A model generated the notes under the pieces. It searched no databases. It was not told where the DNA came from and saw only the letters and a list, made by a program, of their open reading frames with translations. From positions 25,520,501-25,584,500 of the forward strand of contig NC_084892.1 of assembly GCF_958979055.1 (NCBI RefSeq): a DNA stretch of 64,000 nucleotides, given 5' to 3'. The stretch comes from Alnus glutinosa (lineage: Eukaryota; Streptophyta; Magnoliopsida; Fagales; Betulaceae). Below are positions 35,631 through 45,300 of the stretch, one piece after another. Position 1 is the stretch's first letter, and every line of letters begins with the position of its first letter. The translations under genes and the position numbers were made by a program.

Positions 35631-37789
35631 AGATGTTAGAACTAAAAAACAAAAGAAAAAAATTTATTTATTTATTTTTATTATTCTTTATTTTTGAAAG
35701 AAAACCTTTGGCTTGGGGCCAAGCTCCCCAAACCAAGGGGTAGCTCCGCCCCGGTTATATACGTTGGTATTCATTACATAAACTACGTACTAACTCCAAC
35801 CTTTTTATCCTGGAAAGAAGAATAATAAATCAATCTGACAAATTTGTGGTAATTAATTCTACACTTGTTTATATCAGAAAAAGATTTTCTTAAAGTTTCC
35901 TTCCCCCGATGGAATCTTTTGATAAATATTATCAACAAGGCCATTTTATAGTAACCAATATTTGGGTCAAATAATGCTTTCAAACTAAACTAAAAAAATT
36001 TAAAAATAATCAGACGGAGACTTACTATTGTCACGGCAATGATTTTATATGACTTGATGTTCCTATATATCCATCAACCTGTCAAAATTCACATGAAGAA
36101 TTTTTTGAAAAGCACAAGAAGAACTTGAAGTGGAAGGATTGTGATTGTGATTTATTTTCTTTCATTATACAACATTGATTATTAGACGTGCCCGCTGGCT
36201 TTCCGACTGAACCAGATTGCCATTTAACTAGCTTTCTCCGCCGCCTGGCAAGAGGATCAGTTTAGAGACAAATTCTGCAGAATGAGGTGTTTTCTAAGAT
36301 TTCTCAGTTCTGTTTTGTTTCTCTCCTTTGCAACTTCAGCGACCAGTAACTTTCTTCAAAGGGAGTCTTCTCTCTCAGTTGAAACTGATTCAGACCTCCT
36401 GACCTCCCCAGATAAGACGTTCACCTGTGGCTTCTATGAGGTGGGAGAAAATGCTTACTGCTTCTCAATTTGGTTCACCAATTCTAAGAACAGAACAGTT
36501 GTTTGGATGGCCAACCAAGACAAGCCAGTCAATGGCCGAGGCTCCAGAATCTCACTGAGGCGAGACGGCGCCATGGTCCTAACCGACGTGGACGGCTCGA
36601 CCGTGTGGCAGACCAACACCACCGCCACTGATGTTCAAACAGCTGAGCTTTTGGACTCTGGGAACCTTGCTCTAAAAGACCCATACGGTAAAATTCTGTG
36701 GCAAAGTTTTGATTTTCCTACAGATACTCTTCTTCCTAACCAACCCTTTACAAAGAACAAGAAACTGGTTTCTACTTTAGGAAGAGGTTCCTATGATTCT
36801 GGTTATTTTAGTCTTTATTTTGATAACGATAATGCGTTGAGGTTGATGTATGATGGGCCTGATATATCAAGCTTGTATTGGCCTGATCCTGGTTCTAGTA
36901 TGTATCAAAATGGAAGAACAAATTATAATAGTAGCAGAATCGCTGTTTTAGATGAAATGGGTACTTTTTCATCCAGTGACAGGTTTCTGTTCAGCGCTGC
37001 TGACATGGGTCCTGGAGTCAAAAGGAGGCTGACAATGGATTATGATGGAAACCTTAGACTTTATAGCCTTAACAATTTGTCAGGATTGTGGGAGACTTCA
37101 TGGGCAGCTCTCACTGAACCGTGTAGAGTTCATGGGATATGTGGGAGAAATGGGATTTGTGTTTATACACCGCAGGCCCAGTGCTCATGTCCTCCTGGCT
37201 ATGAGGTCACCGATCCAAGTAATTGGAACAAAGGTTGCAAGCCAAAGTTCAATCAAACTTGCAGCCAAGCCAATGAAACGAAATTTCTGGAGCTTCCAAA
37301 TGTAGATTTCTATGGATATGATCTCAATTACAGTTCAGAAAGTTCATTTAACGATTGCAGAAAACTCTGCTTAGAGGATTGCCGTTGTGAAGCATTTAGC
37401 TATAGGTTAACAGAAAGGGTTTGTTTGACAAAAAATGCACTTTTTAATGGCATCAGGACTCCAAGTTTTCCAGGCAGTATATATCTAAAATTGCCAGCAA
37501 GTTTGGAAACCACAGAACCCAACAGTCTCAATGGCACCAATCCAATATGTGGGATCCGTGGATCTGAAATTGTGACAGGGTCTCCTTCCATGTACATCTT
37601 CACGGTTTATCTTTACTCGTTTGTTTCTGCAATCGGTGCAGTTGAAGTTCTCATCTTTGTATTGGGTTGGTGGTTCCTTTTTAGAGGACATGGCGTGTCA
37701 GCTTCAGTGGAAGATGGGTACCGCGCGCTATCAAGCCAGTTCAGGAAATTCAGTTATGCTGAACTGAGGAAGGCAACCAAGAAGTTCAA
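33818..37789 (+). repeat. Segmental duplication, copy B (truncated)
   Basis: Direct copy of 26128-32155 without the two insertions found there. Matching is continuous through the promoter, leader and coding part of the receptor gene and stops abruptly at 37789, within the codons just before the kinase glycine loop. It contains its own (TA)n expansion at 35585-35625. Confidence 0.92.
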
Positions 37790-37802
37790 TACAATGCTAT
37801 GA
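36282..37802 (+). CDS. Truncated G-type lectin receptor copy without kinase domain (506 aa)
   Basis: Tandem duplicate of the gene at 30620, with the same signal peptide, lectin, S-locus glycoprotein, EGF-like and PAN domains and the membrane helix. The frame is fully open for 506 codons. It runs into the juxtamembrane stretch LRKATKKF, then diverges to NTML and TGA at exactly the point where copy A continues into the kinase. Small in-frame losses relative to copy A are seen near residue 112 and just before the membrane helix. If expressed it would make a membrane-anchored lectin receptor-like protein with a cytoplasmic tail of about 40 residues and no signalling domain. It could be a decoy or simply a young pseudogene; the open frame alone does not decide. 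A simple TTC/T tract begins 30 bp past the stop. Confidence 0.85.
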   Translation: MRCFLRFLSSVLFLSFATSATSNFLQRESSLSVETDSDLLTSPDKTFTCGFYEVGENAYCFSIWFTNSKNRTVVWMANQDKPVNGRGSRISLRRDGAMVLTDVDGSTVWQTNTTATDVQTAELLDSGNLALKDPYGKILWQSFDFPTDTLLPNQPFTKNKKLVSTLGRGSYDSGYFSLYFDNDNALRLMYDGPDISSLYWPDPGSSMYQNGRTNYNSSRIAVLDEMGTFSSSDRFLFSAADMGPGVKRRLTMDYDGNLRLYSLNNLSGLWETSWAALTEPCRVHGICGRNGICVYTPQAQCSCPPGYEVTDPSNWNKGCKPKFNQTCSQANETKFLELPNVDFYGYDLNYSSESSFNDCRKLCLEDCRCEAFSYRLTERVCLTKNALFNGIRTPSFPGSIYLKLPASLETTEPNSLNGTNPICGIRGSEIVTGSPSMYIFTVYLYSFVSAIGAVEVLIFVLGWWFLFRGHGVSASVEDGYRALSSQFRKFSYAELRKATKKFNTML

Positions 37803-37827
37803 GTACGTACCTTCAACTTTCTAAGAG

Positions 37828-37856
37828 ATTCTTCTTCTTCTTCTTCTTCTTCTTCT

Positions 37857-37900
<44 letters not shown>

Positions 37901-38170
37901 CAACTACCACAAATGCATGCACAACAAATGAAAGTTTACATTGCTGAAACACACACCATACATATGTTCATAAATAAAAAAGCAAACATAGATCAAATTG
38001 TTCATACTAACACCATTCATCATACAAAGCATAGTAAGCCAAATACAGAATACAACTAAGTCAAAATGGGTCATCATCTGCATCAGCTTCTGGATGCCCA
38101 TAAGGGGAATCAACAACTTCCAAACCATTCAATTTATGGGGTTTCCAGAAAAGCTGGAATTCAAATAGAT
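37828..38170 (-). mobile_element. Poly-A retroposon-like sequence at the duplication breakpoint
   Basis: A (TTC)n run and about 38 T (37828-37897) read as a poly-A tail on the minus strand. The adjoining minus-strand sequence (down from about 38170) has a short frame containing SPYGHPEADADDDPF and a stop, then AT-rich 3'-UTR-like DNA leading into the tail. That is the layout of a retrocopy or 3' end of a LINE. Source family not recognised; no target duplication identified. Confidence 0.4.
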
Positions 38171-38300
38171 CTGTAAACAGAGAAGAAATAGAGGAATTTC
38201 AAATTTTGAAATTTGGATATTGAAAATTCTGAATTTTGGATTTTGAACTTACCCAATATATGGGAGGCCAAAATCAAAGCTGGAAGTCCTCTGTTGACTA

Positions 38301-38302
<2 letters not shown>

Positions 38303-38360
<58 letters not shown>
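38303..38360. repeat. (TA)n microsatellite
   Basis: About 28 uninterrupted TA units. Short frames rich in Tyr-Ile across it are artefacts of the repeat. Confidence 0.9.
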
Positions 38361-38364
<4 letters not shown>

Positions 38365-38443
38365 CCTTACCCAATGCGTCAAACTAGCAGTAGGATCAGA
38401 GACAGAGAAGAAACCGCAGAGAAGCACACGGGGTCCGTAAAAA

Positions 38444-38588
38444 ATGGTCCAAATCCTCTCATTGCTAGTGGTTTTCGTCGCTAGTGTCGTGATCTGTCTA
38501 GCCACCACGTCGCACATCGACTGCCACTACTTCGTCGCACATAAGCCTCCGGTTCCAGACCGACCCATCCTGCTCCTCCGGTTCTAGA
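38444..38588 (+). other. Short signal-peptide-like frame of unknown origin
   Basis: An ATG at 38444 opens a frame of about 48 codons: a strongly hydrophobic start (MVQILSLLVVFVASVVICLA), then a short His/Cys-containing part and PPVPDRPILLL, ending at TAG. The text CGGTTCCAGACCGACCCATC is present twice in tandem just at its end (period 29 bp). I do not recognise it. It may be the first exon of a lost secreted-protein gene or chance. Confidence 0.25.
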
Positions 38589-38617
38589 CCGACCCATCCT
38601 GCTCCTTCGATTCCGGT

Positions 38618-38805
38618 ATGAACCGGCACACCTCGCCAGGTTATCTCGCGGTGTACGTGGCCAGGAATGCAAGCGTTTCGTGATTCCCACTCAGTTCCTG
38701 AACCTCCCGGTGTTCATGGGTCTGCTAGAAAGAGCCAAGGAAGATGGGTTTCAGGGAGATGGCAGTTTGGAGAGAGGTGAGGATTTTTCAGTGTATTTTG
38801 GTTTT
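38618..38805 (+). pseudogene. SAUR (small auxin-up RNA) gene remnant, frameshifted
   Basis: The frame from 38618 gives TSPGYLAVYVARN, the start of the SAUR domain. After about 20 codons it meets a stop, while the next frame continues RFVIPTQFLNLPVFMGLLER and AKEDGFQGDGSLE, the middle of the same domain. A frameshift near 38668-38674 therefore splits the domain. The family's closing motif (LEIPC-type) is lost in unrelated sequence after about 38790. SAUR proteins promote cell expansion by restraining PP2C.D phosphatases; this copy cannot do so. Confidence 0.8.
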
Positions 38806-38884
38806 TCTTTGCAGAAGATTTGGGTGGGTGATAGTGACAGGCTAGAATGGGGATGGTTTAATTTTGATTTTTGGGAAAAATACA

Positions 38885-39010
38885 ATTTAGCCCCCCAAAC
38901 TATCATCGATTCTCCGAATGGCACCCCAAACTACCAAAGCTTGGATTTCGGCCCCCTAAATTACCTGACACTTGTATTTTGGCCCCTTCCATCAGCTTGG
39001 GCCGTCTAAC
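38885..39010 (+). mobile_element. Transposon-like terminus (MULE style)
   Basis: The stretch from TACAATTTAGCCCCCCAAAC onward, with repeated phrases of the type GGCACCCCAAACTA, GGCCCCCTAAATTA and GGCCCCTTCCATCAG followed by ACTGGATGGAAAACGAGTCA, is the text style of plant MULE-type terminal repeats, as also seen at 266 and 3227. I found no inverted partner in the window. It could be the 3' end of the large minus-strand MULE whose transposase is at 45.3-47.4 kb. Confidence 0.4.
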
Positions 39011-39427
39011 TGGATGGAAAACGAGTCACGTGACTCATTAAACCAAAAAACCCAAGATTATCCCTCTCCCCACAAACTGAAATTCCTAACGTTGTAGCTC
39101 TATTGTCTTGTCTTTTTTTTTTTTTTCCAATATTTTCACAATACAGGAGAGGAGAGGAGGTCGCACAGGTTAGGGCTCAGATACATCACAGGTCCCAAAT
39201 CGAACTCGCGGCAACAGCTACTGATCGCACTTGCCTTTTGGCGGATCCCGTAGTTCCAGCATCCGTTTTCTCCACCGCCGACAAAGCCAGATGAAATCGG
39301 CTTACTAGCATCCGGTTTCTCCTCTGCTGACAAATCCAGCAACCGTATTGGCCCCAGATCCCCAGTAACCCCATCCGAAATCTCAATAAGCCATTCAATC
39401 TTGATTTTGTTCTGTAGAAGTGGGTTT

Positions 39428-39960
39428 AACCGAATGAAATTTTGAGCAAACCATGTGCTATGCATAGTGGGTGCTTGATGAAGTGCCTAAATGGTATATT
39501 GTGCAATGTTTTTTCTTTTTTTTTTCGGCTTGAATTTATGTGCTTGAAGATTAAGGGGTAGTTAAACGAATGAAATTTAGAGCAACCCATGTGCTATGCA
39601 TAGTCGGTGTTTAATGAAATGCCTAAATGGTATATTGTGCAATGTTTTTTTTTTTCTTCTTGAATTTATGAGCTTGAAGATTAAGGGGTAGTTAATCGAA
39701 TGAAATTTAGAGCAAACCATGTGCTGTGGTGTTTGATGAAATGCCTAAATGGTATATTGTGCAATGTTTTTTTTTTTTTTTGCTCGAATTTATGAGCTTG
39801 AAGATTATGGGGTAGTTAATCGAATGAAATTTAGAGCAAACCATGTGCTATGCATGTGGGTGTTTGATGAAATGTCTAAATGGTATATTGTGCAATAGAA
39901 GAAGAACTACCTAGTTGGTGTTCGATGAAATGCCTTAATAGGAAGTGTATTTAGGCTTTG
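39428..39960 (+). repeat. Tandem repeat, about 4 units of roughly 130 bp
   Basis: Units share CGAATGAAATTTAGAGCAAA, CCATGTGCTATGCAT, a GATGAAATGCCTAAATGG block, GTATATTGTGCAATG, a T run of 9-14 and CTTGAATTTATGAGCTTGAA. Starts lie near 39428, 39567, 39698 and 39820; the last unit decays after 39930. No coding content. Confidence 0.85.
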
Positions 39961-40217
39961 TGGTATATTGGTTTTTTTTTTGTTTTTTTGCTTGAATTTA
40001 TAATCTTAATTGTATGGATCTATTATTGTATTAGGTGGATATTCAAAACTTAGGTTGCTCTAACTTGACCTAGCTATGGAGTAATATTTTATCGTGCCAA
40101 TATATTACATGGATAATCAGTTAGATTATGCAAGCCATTTGTTGGTATGTTATAGAATTCTATTATGAGTGATATAAGATTTGATTATCATGTGCTTTCT
40201 AATGTAGGCACGCGTAA

Positions 40218-40655
40218 ATGTCTTCAACGAGTGACTTATCAAGTGGTCCGACATTATGTAAATGTGGAGTACCTGCACGAGTGAGGTACTCTTGGACCTC
40301 GTCCAATCCCAGCAAGAAGTGGTACGGATGTATTAACTATAAGGTAATTTCTTTCTGAAAGTAGCTTTGTGTTATATTTCGTCGTTAGTAGTTTATGACA
40401 TTTTTTTATTTTTTAATACAGAAAGCCTGCGATTGTGATTATTTTGATTGGGCTGATAAAAAAATGACCATATATGAGGAGGGATTAATGAAATATTTGA
40501 GAGGAATGAAGGAGAGAAGGCTTGCTGAGAAGGACAAAGTCGATGAATTGATTGATCAAAAATACAAGGAACATGCCGATAAACTACGTCGGGAGTTAGG
40601 TTGGGCCAGAATGATGGCCAAAATAGCGGGAAGATGTTTAGGGCTGCGTTGTTAG
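40218..40655 (+). CDS. GRF-type zinc-finger protein (2 exons, 119 aa)
   Basis: Exons 40218-40343 and 40422-40655, intron GT-AG of 78 bp with a T-rich acceptor; the total is 360 bp. Exon 1 gives LCKCGVPARVRYSWTSSNPS then WYGCIN, and exon 2 begins KACDCDYFDWAD. Together this is the GRF zinc finger (Cx1C...C...C with R, NP and WYGC marks) thought to bind single-stranded DNA or RNA. The rest is a charged helical tail (about residues 52-110, likely coiled coil) and a short C-terminal hydrophobic piece. Many short GRF proteins of this layout lie in or near MULE elements of plants, and this one sits just downstream of the dead transposase. It may be a passenger gene of that element. The start is the first ATG in frame; no damage seen. 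Confidence 0.75.
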
Positions 40656-41340
40656 TTGGCATTTTGGTGTTAGGCTTTTATTTTATTAATTATAGCGGAC
40701 CTAGAAGTACTAAGTTGATGTTAAAATGACAGTTGAGTTGTGAAAAAAGTTCAATTGTATGTTTTCATTTTGGATGCCTCTTTGTTTTGAATGTTAGGTA
40801 TGTTTCTTTGTCATGGTGTTATTAATGAGATTGAGCATTGACTATATGTATTGACAAAAACATGAGTTGGGTATTTAATTTAGTGAAAAGTGCTCAATTC
40901 GTACAAATGTGTAATGTGTAAACAACACCTACTCAATGAAAAGTGCTCAATATCAATCTTTAATCCATTACAACCCAACATAACAATCACCTAAGTCATT
41001 AAAACAACATCTGCTTGTCATCGAATTACTTACATCCAAACATTTAGGCATCATCCAAGTCATCCTTGCAATTCCATAATAACACGTGCTTGTCCAAACA
41101 TATCTATCACCTAAGTCATCAAAACAACACCTATTTTTCATCAAATTATATTCAAATACATCCATCATCTAAGTCATCAACACAATTACATAATTACACA
41201 TGTTTGTCTAACCAATTACATCCAAACATATCCTTCACTTTAGTCATCAAAACAACACTTGCTTGTCATCAAAACATTTCCACAATAACACATCCAAACA
41301 CATCCATAAATTGTTTATCACTAACGCAATAACCCTAATA
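40656..41340. repeat. AT-rich spacer with short diverged direct repeats
   Basis: From about 40920 to 41310 a phrase of about 60 bp recurs four or five times in diverged form: CACCTAAGTCATCAAAACAA, CACTTGCTTGTCATCAAATTA, CATCCAAACAT. No coding sense. It lies past the 3' end of the dead MULE gene and could be its 3' region. Confidence 0.55.
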
Positions 41341-42257
41341 TTTTTTCCATTCCGGCTTCTTTCTCTTTCTCTAATTAGCCTCAAGTACTTTAGTTGCCTT
41401 CTCCACTGTTGGAACAATCTTTCGACCTCTAGTAACAGGCTTTGATGAAGACCCTATTAGCTGAGAAAATCCTCATGGCTGAGAAAACCCTGTTGGTTGA
41501 GTAACTATCAATGCCTGAGAAGATCCTGTTGGCTGAGTAGACCCTCCTGGCTGAAATTTCCCTAATGGTGTAGGGGGTCCATACAATCTAACCGTGTTGA
41601 CGGTACTTTGAAACTGTAAATTCAAATTAAATCAGTGATGTGAGTAAAAAATTTAAATAAAATTCAAAACATTGATAACGAGTGTTTTGATTGCTCATAA
41701 TAGTTGTTGGCTGTGACTGTGATGGTGTAGGGGGTCCATATAATCTAACTGTTTTGACATTACCATGAGACTGTAAAATGTTGTTAATTAGGTTATACCA
41801 AAACTTACATAAAGCAACATATATAAAAGAATGGTGCATTGAGTGCTTACAAAAGCATTTGCCTGAGGCTGAGGCTGTGACTGAGAATGAGGCCGTATCG
41901 ATGAGGGTCCATACATCCTTACTGTGCTCACACTCTCTTAAGACTGTAAAGACACAACAATTAGTGTTGGACATAATACGATATAAAAGTTTAAAAGTTC
42001 TATTATAAAAGAGTGCTCACAATAACATTGGCACGAGGTTGTGATTGTGAATACGGTCCATACCCCCGGACTGTGTTGATGGTACCTGGACATTGTCAAG
42101 ACAATAAGTTAACAATAAGTTTAGGTGGGGTTAACAATAAATAAACACGTAAAATATGGGTGTTTCCAGTACTCACCCAAGCATTGGTATGAGGCGAAGG
42201 CTGAGTCTGACGCTAGAGCAAAGGTTGAGACTAACACTGAGACTGAGGCAGAGTATG
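41341..42257 (-). pseudogene. MULE transposase gene: C-terminal repeated exons
   Basis: On the minus strand this region has at least four short exon-like units, each bounded by AG and GT-type splice signals and each coding a variant of TVRLYGP followed by a Pro/Ser/Gln tail (QSQSQP). Units lie at about 42077-42013, 41934-41868, 41767-41690 and 41618 leftward. The last one runs on to a stop near 41341 through a basic tail (TRGRKIVPTVEKATKVLE). At least three units contain in-frame stops (for example TAA in the unit near 41930). The region continues rightward into 45301 after the solo LTR is removed. The repeated exons look like a tandemly amplified low-complexity C-terminal tail of the transposase. 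Confidence 0.6.
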
Positions 42258-45103
42258 TGTGACGACCCATTTTTTTTTTTTTTTTTCAAAAACATACATA
42301 AATTGATCATCACAGTGGCACGACTACTTGTCGCTCAGCCAATCTACGATACTCATCCCATAATATGTACCTAGTATTCAGAGTTACATCTAAGCAACAA
42401 AACATTCAATTATACATAATCAGAATAGCGGAAAAACACTTCTATAACAGAACTGCTAATTATAAAGAGCCATAAATACGTCTATATGTTTAAGGCTTAA
42501 ACTTAACATTAATTACATACCAAAAGACTGGCTCTACAAAATACAAGTGTCACGTAGGACACAAGCCAACAACAAAAGACTACCAAAATAGGACGCCCAA
42601 GTCCACATAGCTACGACACCAGCGATATGCCTCAGTCGCAGTACCCCAAATACCGTGCTATGGGGTCATCCTCTAGGCCCGCTGATCCTGTAGCCAAAAC
42701 ATCAGTATCTGTACGGTTGTGGGGTTAACCACATCCGTACAGGTGAAAGTATGAGTTCACCACCTCAGTAATAAATTACTGAGGTCTCAGTGGTATAAGA
42801 CTCACTAAGTTTTCGCGTAAAACGGCATTTTACTTAATCTCTTGTTTACAATAACAGATATTGCTTTATTTATGAAAACTTGTCTCTTAAAATCACATCA
42901 TAGCAGATGGAGTAAACGCAAACACAACATAGCAATATTGTTCTTATTCCAACATGCTCACATGCAAATTCCTACTATATCTCAATCATCAATTCTTAAT
43001 TATATCTCAATTAACAATTCATACTATATCGACATATCATAAACAACATTATGCATGCTCAATTACCAACCCAGTCCAATACAAAACAATGTAGTTCCAA
43101 AGGGGATACCGGCTATAAGGTCTTTAATCCTATACCATAGAGGATACAAGCTCAGTAGTCTTTAAAGCTGTGCTATAGGGGATGCAAGACCATTAGTCTT
43201 TAACCTAGTCATAGGGGATACAAGCCCATTGGTCTTTAATCCTATGCCATAGGGGATGCTAGCCCATTGGTCTTCAATCCTATGCCATAGGGGATGCTAG
43301 CCCATTGGTCTTCAATCCTATGCCATAGGGGATGCAAGCCCATTGGTCTTCAATCCTATGCCACAGGGGATGCTAGCCCATTGGTCTTCAATCCTATGCC
43401 ACAGGAGATGCTAGCCCATTGGTCTTCAATCCTATGCCATAGGGGATGCAAGCCAATTGGTCTTTTATCATATGCCATAGGGGATGCTAGCCCATTGGTC
43501 TTCAATCCTATGCCATAGGGGATGCTAGCCCATTGGTCTTCAATCCTATGCCACAGGGGATGCTAGCCCATTGGTCTTCAATCCTATGCCACAGGGGATG
43601 CTAGCCCATTGGTCTTCAATCCTATGCCACAGGGGATGCTAGCCCATTGGTCTTTACACACTATGCCAAAGAGGATAACGACCCTAAGGTCTTTTCCAGC
43701 CCAATGCTTTATACTTAAAACCATATACCTTTGCTTTTCAAGAACTATGCCTTTTAACACATGCTTTCTTTATAAATCCATAAACAATTTAACACATCAC
43801 TTCATCAATCAATATTTCCGTAATTTAAATCCCAACAACAGCTCACTATCAAATCCTTCAAATCAGTTCAAATCACACTTTTCTATCACACATCATTTCC
43901 CATAAACATCATTAATATATTTCAACATAATTGAAATTACTTAATACATCCAAAACATATTATCAACAATAGTCGGTTCAGATTTATAAAACATCATATA
44001 CATTTTGCACTTCATTAATATATGAAAATAATAGTTTCTCAGTGAATAGAATACTCACCTTGGCTTTGTGGATAACAAGCTCAACTATAGATTCCTAGAC
44101 AACGTCTTGCGATGAACCACTGCATTTCACAATGCAATAACGCATTAAAACTAAATTAAAACACTCTTAATTCTAAACGCCACATAGGTTCTTGGTTTGT
44201 CTCAAGAACCCATCAATATGACAACCTAAGTAATTTTTAGGGCTTACTTGTATTACCCATTAATTAATTAAGCCAATACCTAGAACACTCATAGGTTTTT
44301 AATAAAAACAAACCTCTATTTTATACAACTCATTAACATTAAGACCTAACTTCCTATATACCTATTTTCCATAGAACCCATAAATAATCTAGAATTAATT
44401 AACACTCTAAATGTAATTAATCCACTAATTAATAGTCTAGGGTTTAAATACCTAACAACCCAAATTAAAACCCTAAATTCGGATTTACAAAAGCCATAAT
44501 AATCCATACTATTTTCTAGCTCCAAAAATTAATGGGTATACATTAAAATCACAAGAGAAATTTCAAACCTCAACTTTTTAACTTCTAGGGACAAGATGTT
44601 CAAACAAACAACCCTAAGACCAACAATAATCGCTCAAAACCCAAACCCATACCCATTCTTAACCTAGAATTTGAAACTAAGAAAATTTCTAACAATCTAC
44701 ATGTTTTTCTAGCTCCAATCTCAATGGGTATCACGAAAATCATGAGAAAGATTAGAGATTTACCTCAAAAATCACCTATGGCCGGATTCCCCCCTTCTTT
44801 CTTCTCTTCTTCTTTTTCCTTTTCTCTTTTTCTTCTTCCTTTTCTCGGCACCTTCACAGTATTTCTCTCCCTCTCTTTCTTACTCTCTGTGCGTTAGTGT
44901 GTGCATGAGTGTGAGGGAGAGTAGAAGGAAGAAAGACATAAAGAAAAGGAAAAGAAAGAATGGAAAAGGAGAAATAAGGAAGTGCCGTGCAATAGAAAGA
45001 AAAAGGGAAAAAGGGGGAGTTGACCGGTTGACTTGCCCAATGTTTATATATAGATATATATATGTATTCTTTTTCTTTTCTTTTCTTTTGTATTTCATTT
45101 CTC

Positions 45104-45161
<58 letters not shown>

Positions 45162-45300
45162 TGGACCTAAAAATATTATTGACTACCATTTACAAGTCCA
45201 TAGGATAAAAATAAAACACTTTGTTTTATTCTACCACACTAGATAGACTTATTTTTATTTAATTCTAATAAACTCATTAAATATTTTCTTGGACATTACA
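42258..45300 (+). mobile_element. Solo LTR 1 (3043 bp) inserted in the MULE
   Basis: Starts TGTGACGACCC and ends GGACATTACA, with GTATG duplicated at both sides (42253-42257 and 45301-45305). No second LTR, primer site or internal genes are present. The family is shared with solo LTR 2 at 48653-52809, which lies in the opposite orientation. Common parts are the terminal few hundred bases, the zone with CAGTGGCACGACTA..TGTCGCTCAGCC, and the CTCAGTGGTATAAGACT zone. The central part is different and contains the 38-bp tandem array. A CT-rich and (TA)n zone occurs near 44800-45160. Superfamily not decidable without an internal region; long LTRs of this size are common among plant Ty3/gypsy elements. 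Confidence 0.85.
43085..43680 (+). repeat. 38-bp tandem array inside solo LTR 1 (about 15 units)
   Basis: The unit is of the form CATAGGGGATGCTAGCCCAT then TGGTCTTCAATCCTATGC, total 38 bp, repeated head to tail. The middle units (43240-43660) are almost identical and the outer ones diverged (for example CAAG for CTAG, TTTAAT for TTCAAT). The open frame over it (43294-43518) is a product of the repeat, since 38 is not a multiple of 3 and the frames cycle every 114 bp. Confidence 0.95.

Noticed and set aside
38303-38517. Tyr-Ile repeat peptides
   Set aside because: Direct translation of the (TA)n microsatellite.
40393-40662. 89-codon frame antisense to GRF exon 2
   Set aside because: The sense strand encodes a recognisable zinc finger with proper splice sites; the antisense frame has no domain.
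43085-43680. Possible CRISPR-like direct repeat array
   Set aside because: There are no unique spacers between repeats, the units are head to tail, and this is a plant nuclear LTR.
43294-43905. Open frames with repeated HWSSILCHRG-like peptides
   Set aside because: They come from the 38-bp tandem array inside solo LTR 1. The unit length is not a multiple of three, so all frames appear in turn.
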